NCBI GenBank assembly: GCA_002279765.1
Contig: NCCR01000210.1
Span: 1-9,472, forward strand
Length of the DNA: 9,472 nucleotides
Source of the DNA: Verrucomicrobia bacterium 12-59-8
GTDB taxonomy: Bacteria > Verrucomicrobiota > Verrucomicrobiae > Verrucomicrobiales > Verrucomicrobiaceae
Direction: 5' to 3'
The notes beneath the pieces are model-generated. The model ran no database searches. It was not told the origin of the DNA and saw only the letters and a program-made list of their open reading frames with translations. Within the stretch, counting starts at the first letter, position 1, and every line of letters begins with the position of its first letter. Position numbers and translations under genes: made by a program. Positions 5,355 through 9,472 of the stretch are shown one piece after another.

Positions 5355-7429
5355 AGCCAACCTATTTTTTTCAATTCTTGTTCCAAAGCCTTTTGAATGC
5401 GAGTAAATTCTGATCCTTTCCATTGAGTGAAGCTCGATCGAGGATCTTTGAGCGTTTTATCCAGCTCCGCCAGCATCTCCGGATCACCGGAACGCAAAGC
5501 TACAAACTGGGAATACGCACGGCAGAAGATTTCTTCAGGATCGGTATAGTAATCCAGCCTGCGGTTACGCTTGATGATGCTCTCCCAAGCTGCGGTGTCA
5601 CGCGCAACATCTCGAATGCGCAGCAAGGCTTCCGGGCTGAGTACATTCTTGGCTATGTGATGTCCTATTTCGTGGGCACCGGTCAGCAGGGGATCAAAGA
5701 TGTCTGGTCGCACGCTGGCGCTGCCGTTGAGGTATTCGCCATCGTTCGAATCGTCAATCACGACATCGTTGATGCTCAAGGGTGAAATGGAACCATCATC
5801 ATGGGCGTAGTCACACAACAGAGCCACCTTGCGAAGTAACTCTCCGAAGGGGCCTCTGACTGCGGTGCTGATCTTGTTGCTCATCAGACTTCTTCGATTG
5901 GGGCGCTTTTCGATCAAGGCGATGCTTTCTGCTCGACGTTGTTCGGAGCTCTTGGCGATGGCAGGCAAGGTGTCAGATCCTTGGTGGGATTGGGAGGCTT
6001 TGGTGAGGGAGTCACCGTAAGAGGGGCTCGCGTCATGGACGGCCTGCTGTTGGGAAGTTTTTCCTTTCGGAATTAACTCTGTGAGCGAGGTCTGGGCATT
6101 GACTTCCTTTCCGTTCGCACTCGACTCCGTGCCGAAGAGTTGTCCGTCTGTCGCATCAGCGTGGGATGAATTGATATCATCCGCATTTCCTGGGCTGTTT
6201 TGCTTTCCCCCGGGGCCGGGTCTGGCGAGGATGGCCTGGGCATCTGCCAGGGCCTTGGCGGTGGTGGGGTGGAGTTTTCCGCCGCGCTTCGCAATGCCTG
6301 CCTGCTGATTGAGGATGTTTTGCTCGGTTCTCCTGGCGAAGGTTTTTTCTGCGGCATCCAGCGTCTGCTGCTGGTCCGGGCTCAGAGGGGATTTTTGGGC
6401 CTTGAGCTTGTCGGCGGTGTTGCGTGCCGCGATTGCTTCTTCGAATGTGGGGACCCGGGATGGGGGCGTTTGCGGTGGTTGGCCCGAACCCGGCTCACTT
6501 TTAGTGGTAGATTGTGGTATTGAAGGTTGTGATGGCTGGCTGTCGGTGGCCGGGGGCTGCGACGGCGAACCGGGGGGGCGTGCTGGCGCGCTGCTGGTTT
6601 CTGCGGGTGGCGCCCCATCCACGGATGAGGTGCCTGCGGGCGGTGTGACGCCTTGGGTGGTGGCGGTGTCTGCGGGTGGGAGGGGGCTGCTGGAACTTGC
6701 CGTGGAGGACGTGGTTTTGCCTGGGGGGGCGACGATGTCCGTGTTTCCCTCAGGGCGGGGCCGGGCCAGGGTGGCCCGGGCGGCCTCCAGCGCCTTCGCG
6801 GTGGTGGGGTGGAGTTTTCCGCCGCGTTTCTCAATGCCGGCCTGCTGCTTGAGGATGTTGTCCTCCGTTTTTCTGGCGAAGGCCCTCTCCGCCCCGTCCA
6901 GCTCCTTTTGCTGATCCGCGCTTAGCGGGCCCTCCTGGGCCTTGAGCTTGTCGATGGTCTGTTTGGCCGTGCCGGCTTCCTCAAACGTGGGCACGGGGAG
7001 GGCGGCGGGCGGAGTTGACGATGGTTGACCGTTGTTGACGGTGGTTGACTGTTGTTGGCTGGAACCAGAGGGGGTGGCTGTGGAATTGGAGGTGGTATTT
7101 GGTGGTATTTGAGGCTGCGATTGTGGCTGGCTGGTCTGCGCGTTGTTGTGGGCGGACTGGGCGATGTGCTCGCCGCCGGCACCGAGGATGCCGGAGGTGG
7201 CGATGAGCTGGGGGAGGCCGGTGAAGAAGTCTGCCATGGCCTGCTTGATGTCCTTCTTCTCCGCGTAGGCGGAGGAGAGCTGGCTGATGCCTTCGTCGAG
7301 GACTTCCTGGGGGATTTCATCGAGGGTGCCGCGTGCGAGGGCCTGGGCGCCGTGGGCGGTGGTGGCGGCGTAGGCTTTGATGGCGTCCTTTTTCTGAGAC
7401 GAGCGCTGAGATCGCTCAAACTCAGTCAA
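5351..7429 (-). CDS. N-terminally truncated toxin carrier with HEIGHH zinc-metallopeptidase-like domain
   Basis: The frame is open from 7627, but its first 66 codons lie over the gene at 7422-7667 in another frame and look unlike the family; a TTG at 7429 overlapping that gene's stop is the best start I see (692 residues). Homology to the 1179-residue carrier begins only in the hydrophobic/IPQE segment (ARGTLDEIPQEVLDEGISQL, coded near 7340-7280), so its first 600-700 residues are absent. Then come disordered linkers and two copies of the helical module (6994-6755 and 6454-6215). The C-terminal 200 residues hold GAHEIGHHIAK (coded near 5680-5650), a zinc-binding HExxH motif, and about 42 residues later DPEEIFCRAYSQFVALRSGD, whose glutamate suits a third ligand as in gluzincin-type peptidases and metallopeptidase toxins. 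I infer a proteolytic effector. With no normal start codon or N-terminus it may be a silent cassette. Confidence 0.75.
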   Translation of the reverse strand: MTEFERSQRSSQKKDAIKAYAATTAHGAQALARGTLDEIPQEVLDEGISQLSSAYAEKKDIKQAMADFFTGLPQLIATSGILGAGGEHIAQSAHNNAQTSQPQSQPQIPPNTTSNSTATPSGSSQQQSTTVNNGQPSSTPPAALPVPTFEEAGTAKQTIDKLKAQEGPLSADQQKELDGAERAFARKTEDNILKQQAGIEKRGGKLHPTTAKALEAARATLARPRPEGNTDIVAPPGKTTSSTASSSSPLPPADTATTQGVTPPAGTSSVDGAPPAETSSAPARPPGSPSQPPATDSQPSQPSIPQSTTKSEPGSGQPPQTPPSRVPTFEEAIAARNTADKLKAQKSPLSPDQQQTLDAAEKTFARRTEQNILNQQAGIAKRGGKLHPTTAKALADAQAILARPGPGGKQNSPGNADDINSSHADATDGQLFGTESSANGKEVNAQTSLTELIPKGKTSQQQAVHDASPSYGDSLTKASQSHQGSDTLPAIAKSSEQRRAESIALIEKRPNRRSLMSNKISTAVRGPFGELLRKVALLCDYAHDDGSISPLSINDVVIDDSNDGEYLNGSASVRPDIFDPLLTGAHEIGHHIAKNVLSPEALLRIRDVARDTAAWESIIKRNRRLDYYTDPEEIFCRAYSQFVALRSGDPEMLAELDKTLKDPRSSFTQWKGSEFTRIQKALEQELKKIGWL
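6215..6454 (-). repeat. Helical linker module, second copy in the metallopeptidase carrier
   Basis: Encodes an 80-residue module from VPTFEEA to ILARPG, with KLKAQKSPLSPDQQQTLDAAE and RGGKLHPTTAKAL inside. It is about 540 bases after the first copy (6755-6994) and clearly homologous at DNA level. It ends shortly before the toxin-specific region. Confidence 0.8.
6504..6521 (-). repeat. AATACCA-N5-TACCAC motif, copy C (coding)
   Basis: On the minus strand AATACCA, then CAATC, then TACCAC. It encodes IPQSTT in the disordered linker before the second helical module, in the same frame as the other coding copies. Confidence 0.75.
6627..6805 (-). repeat. 179-base near-identical direct repeat, copy 1
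   Basis: Matches 9294-9472 at a constant offset of 2667 bases with about 7 mismatches by eye (about 96% identity). It encodes the end of the helical module (TTAKALEAARATLARPRPEG) and a Ser/Thr/Pro linker (TTSSTASSSSPLPPADTATT). The match may continue beyond the window edge. Confidence 0.85.
6755..6994 (-). repeat. Helical linker module, first copy in the metallopeptidase carrier
   Basis: Encodes an 80-residue module from VPTFEEA to LARPRP, with TIDKLKAQEGPLSADQQKEL and RGGKLHPTTAKALEAARATL inside. Its end lies in the 179-base tract shared with the kinase carrier, so part of the module has been exchanged or duplicated recently. Confidence 0.8.
7014..7063 (-). repeat. GTTGAC repeated every 10 bases
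   Basis: On the plus strand GTTGAC starts at 7014, 7024, 7034 and 7044, exactly 10 bases apart, followed by a degenerate GTTGGC at 7054. The two 20-base halves (7014-7033 and 7034-7053) agree at 18 of 20 positions. It lies in the coding linker QQQSTTVNNGQPSSTPP of the metallopeptidase carrier. Ten is not a multiple of three, so the repeat is not a simple peptide repeat. Confidence 0.75.
7092..7109 (-). repeat. AATACCA-N5-TACCAC motif, copy D (coding)
   Basis: On the minus strand AATACCA, then CCAAA, then TACCAC; here the two halves form an exact 10-base tandem of AAATACCACC. It encodes IPPNTT in the linker after the hydrophobic/IPQE segment of the metallopeptidase carrier. Confidence 0.78.
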
Positions 7430-7667
7430 TGATTTCAGCCCAAAAGAAGCTGCTGTTGGCGTATTGATCGGGCAGATTGCGGAGAAAGGGTTCCCCGTCT
7501 TTCGGATAATAGATGTGTCCGTGATCGCCGACCGCTCCAACCTTTTCGAATCGGTACTGATAGTTTGAATCATTGCAGACCGCACGTCCTTGCTCGTCCA
7601 GAGTCCAGGTTCCAAAAAGCTTTCCATCTGGGTAGTCTGGGTTATAACCGCGAATTTCGACTTTCAT
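7422..7667 (-). CDS. Small protein of unknown function after the kinase-like toxin, possible immunity protein
   Basis: 81 residues from the ATG at 7667, 14 bases after the stop of the kinase-like gene (7684-7682); no clear Shine-Dalgarno sequence. The composition is that of a real soluble protein rich in aromatic residues and glycine: it starts MKVEIRGYNPDYPDGKLFGT and has a C-terminal IYYPKDGEPFLRNLPDQY stretch ending FFWAEIID. The 'P-DGE-FL--LP' pattern is one I associate with small hypothetical proteins, without a function I can name. By position it could be the immunity partner of the kinase-like domain, but there is no ATGA overlap as in the other two pairs. Its 3' end abuts the truncated metallopeptidase carrier, whose open frame runs through it in another frame; that overlap is probably an accident of rearrangement. 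Confidence 0.72.
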   Translation of the reverse strand: MKVEIRGYNPDYPDGKLFGTWTLDEQGRAVCNDSNYQYRFEKVGAVGDHGHIYYPKDGEPFLRNLPDQYANSSFFWAEIID

Positions 7668-7681
7668 GATAAGAGTGGGGA

Positions 7682-9472
7682 TCAGTGGGTTTCGTTGAAG
7701 AGGACCGGAGAGTGGAGGTTGTAATCTTTTGGCAGGTGCTCCTTGATTTCTTCCAAGGTAAAGTTGCCATACTTGCCGCGCTTGAGCAAGGCCTTGGCGC
7801 GGGCAAAGAGTCCGTCCAAAGCGCCATTCTGTAAATGGGGGCGGAGAGATTCCCGGATGGTGGACTCATTGTCAATCAGGTGCTGCAGGCGCATCTTATT
7901 GGCCAGGGAGATGTTATGGCCTTCACGCGGGCCATGGTATGGTTTTTCGACGACGCTTGGATTGTCGGGCAGTGAGAGGCCGTTGTCCACGAGCGCCACG
8001 CCGTTCACTTCGTGCTGGTTGTCGAAGTTCAGCATGTAATTTTCTGAATGACGGTCCACATGCATGAGCAGGTCGTCCATGAGCTGCCATTCTTCGGCCA
8101 GTTTGTCGGGCAGGTTGGCGGGTGCCTGGGTGGTCTTATTGATGAGCAGCTTGTGGTTGCTTGCTTGTGCCTCATTACCATTCATCATGCCTTCCTGGAA
8201 AACCTGGCCAGAGCCGATGTCGCCACCATGGGTTTTGAGTGTGGTGGGCGGAATAATGCTGCTCCCGATGGCTTCGGCGAGTTTTGACGCGGCAACCTCG
8301 CGGTGGCCCATGGTGGGAGGGTCGATGCCTGCGCGTAATTTTTTCGGATTCAATCCTGAGTTGGGTTTGTAAAAGACCGACGGCTTGCCGGGCTCCCTGA
8401 GTATTCGGGGCTTGTTTGCGCTACGTTTCGTAACGGCCTCCGACTCCGTATATTGGGTGTCCTCCATCTGCTTGCGCGCGGCCTGGGTGCCGGTCGCTTT
8501 GTCGAATCCTTCTTTCATTTCGGCTTTGGCCTGCGCGATGTCTTCGGGAGTGGGTGGTGGCGGATTATTTGGATCGACCTTGGTGGGTGGGGTGGCTCTT
8601 CGGCTTCCGTCCAGCATGACTGTGGCATTGGAGTCTGCAGCTGGAGGCTTAGTGTTACTAGGCGGTGCAACTGGTGCTCTGCTGCCTCCCGCTGGAGCCG
8701 GGGGAGGAGGTGATTGGTAGGAGACTGTAGGCTGCTGCAGTTGTTGTGGGGCTTGCATGCCTGCTTGCTCGGGGCTGCCGCTGCCTGAGGCTCGGGGGGC
8801 GTTGGGGTCGGCGGGACTGGCAGTACCCGTCATTTGTGTGCCGATGGCATTCGCTGGCTGTGCGGGGGCTGCGGGTGGCGGTGCATCCGCAGCAGCGCCG
8901 TGGGTTTTGCTGATGGGGCCGTCGCCGCCGGCCATGGCGAGGTCCTTGGGATTGCTGATGTCTCGGGTGCCTTCGGGCAGCGGGTTGTTGCGGTCGCCGG
9001 GCTGGGCGGGAGCGTTGCGGTGGCGGACGCGGAGGGCGTTGTCATAGATGTCCTGCTCATGGGGGTTGAGCTTGCGCTTGGCGGCGATTTTTTCGAGGTT
9101 CTCCACCCGCCTGCTTGCGAGGTCGATGTGCTCAGGGTGTGTGGTATCCTCTGGTATTCGGTTGCCGTGACCGACCGGAGGCGCTGCGACGCCGTTGGTG
9201 GTGTGGGTGCTGCCGCCGGGGGCGGTGGAGTCTCCGGAGATGGCCGTGACGGTGGTGCCGTCAGCGTTGGCCGTGCTGGTGCGGGTATCTGAGGAGGTGC
9301 CTGCGGGCGGTGTGACGCCCTGGGTGGTGGCGGTGTCTGCGGGTGGGAGGGGGCTGCTGGAGCTTGCCGTGGAGGACGTGGTTTTGTCTGGGGTGCCGAT
9401 GATGTCCGTGTTTCCCTCAGGGCGGGGCCGGGCCAGGGTGGCGCGGGCGGCCTCCAGCGCCTTCGCGGTGGT
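7682..9472 (-). CDS. Toxin carrier with C-terminal PI3/4-kinase/HipA-like kinase domain (5' end outside window)
   Basis: The frame is open from the window edge to the stop at 7684-7682, 596 residues; a GTG at 9106 is internal, because the in-frame sequence upstream encodes the same module end and Ser/Thr/Pro linker as the neighbouring carrier. Residues below count from the window edge: module end (1-18), disordered linkers, short charged helices (about 118-153), a long Pro/Ala-rich linker (153-310), then a kinase-like domain (about 353-596). Kinase marks are VFYKP (Lys369, ATP-binding type), GHREVAASKLAEAIG, IIPPTTL, GSGQVFQEG, the catalytic-loop-like HVDRHSENYML (Asp473, Asn478) and VALVDNGLSLP (Asp496, metal-binding type). 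This order matches bacterial PI3/4-kinase/HipA-like proteins (YKP, REVAA, PPT, DRH--N, DNG). I infer a kinase effector; whether it acts on lipid or protein cannot be told. A small gene follows at 7422-7667. Confidence 0.8.
   Translation of the reverse strand, partial: TTAKALEAARATLARPRPEGNTDIIGTPDKTTSSTASSSSPLPPADTATTQGVTPPAGTSSDTRTSTANADGTTVTAISGDSTAPGGSTHTTNGVAAPPVGHGNRIPEDTTHPEHIDLASRRVENLEKIAAKRKLNPHEQDIYDNALRVRHRNAPAQPGDRNNPLPEGTRDISNPKDLAMAGGDGPISKTHGAAADAPPPAAPAQPANAIGTQMTGTASPADPNAPRASGSGSPEQAGMQAPQQLQQPTVSYQSPPPPAPAGGSRAPVAPPSNTKPPAADSNATVMLDGSRRATPPTKVDPNNPPPPTPEDIAQAKAEMKEGFDKATGTQAARKQMEDTQYTESEAVTKRSANKPRILREPGKPSVFYKPNSGLNPKKLRAGIDPPTMGHREVAASKLAEAIGSSIIPPTTLKTHGGDIGSGQVFQEGMMNGNEAQASNHKLLINKTTQAPANLPDKLAEEWQLMDDLLMHVDRHSENYMLNFDNQHEVNGVALVDNGLSLPDNPSVVEKPYHGPREGHNISLANKMRLQHLIDNESTIRESLRPHLQNGALDGLFARAKALLKRGKYGNFTLEEIKEHLPKDYNLHSPVLFNETH
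9141..9158 (-). repeat. AATACCA-N5-TACCAC motif, copy E (coding)
   Basis: On the minus strand AATACCA, then GAGGA, then TACCAC. It encodes IPEDTT in the linker just before the short charged helices (LASRRVENLEKIAAKRKL) of the kinase carrier, in the same frame as the other coding copies. Confidence 0.75.
9294..9472 (-). repeat. 179-base near-identical direct repeat, copy 2
   Basis: Second copy of the tract at 6627-6805, in the same orientation and reading frame, with about 7 mismatches. It contains the last part of a helical linker module (TTAKALEAARATLARPRP, coded at 9472-9419), showing that this carrier also has the module. The repeat is cut by the window edge. Confidence 0.85.

Noticed and set aside
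7430..7627. Upstream extension of the metallopeptidase carrier to an ATG at 7627
   Set aside because: This stretch lies over the 81-residue gene in another frame, has an unlikely composition and no similarity to the other carriers. It is probably open by chance after a rearrangement.
1811..9158. CRISPR array or diversity-generating retroelement as explanation of the repeats
   Set aside because: The short motifs are hundreds to thousands of bases apart without regular spacers, and no reverse transcriptase, Cas gene or adenine-biased template/variable pair is visible.
1..9472. tRNA, rRNA, transposase or integrase genes
   Set aside because: I saw no cloverleaf, rRNA-like sequence, transposase motif or terminal inverted repeats in the window.

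Overview
The window is a GC-rich stretch of bacterial DNA in which every gene I can support lies on the minus strand and reads from right to left. I interpret it as an array of polymorphic-toxin modules: long, low-complexity carrier proteins that end in unrelated effector domains, each followed at once by a small gene in the position of an immunity gene. No ribosomal or tRNA marker fixes the taxon. The proline/alanine-rich carriers, high GC and weak Shine-Dalgarno sequences would suit Verrucomicrobiota or a similar phylum, but that is a guess.

In order of transcription (high to low coordinates): (1) 9472-7682, the C-terminal 596 residues of a carrier protein that starts outside the window and ends in a PI3/4-kinase/HipA-like kinase fold, followed by an 81-residue unknown protein (7667-7422). 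(2) 7429-5351, a carrier without its N-terminal half that ends in an HEIGHH zinc-metallopeptidase-like domain, followed by two tandem homologous small genes (5354-5106 and 5058-4816), the likely immunity genes. (3) A non-coding gap of about 620 bases (4815-4195). (4) 4194-655, a full-length 1179-residue carrier ending in a domain that resembles the bacterial CdiA-CT RNase A-like toxin, followed by a CdiI-like gene (658-368). (5) 351-76, an orphan fragment that keeps only the second half of the same RNase-like domain, overlapped by the start of another small gene (89 to beyond position 1).

The complete carrier has a Pro/Gln-rich N-terminus, a charged coiled-coil stretch, a Gly/Ala-rich hydrophobic region, an IPQE-containing helical segment, an 80-residue helical module and finally the toxin. 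The second carrier begins inside the hydrophobic/IPQE segment and has two copies of the helical module. A nearly identical 179-base tract is shared by carriers 1 and 2, so duplication or recombination has been recent.

The least expected signal is a DNA motif, AATACCA-N5-TACCAC on the minus strand. It occurs five times: four times inside carrier genes at linkers, always in the same reading frame, and once in the non-coding DNA upstream of the complete carrier. It may be a recombination or protein-binding site linked to module shuffling. Functions come from motif reading alone; no similarity search was run.
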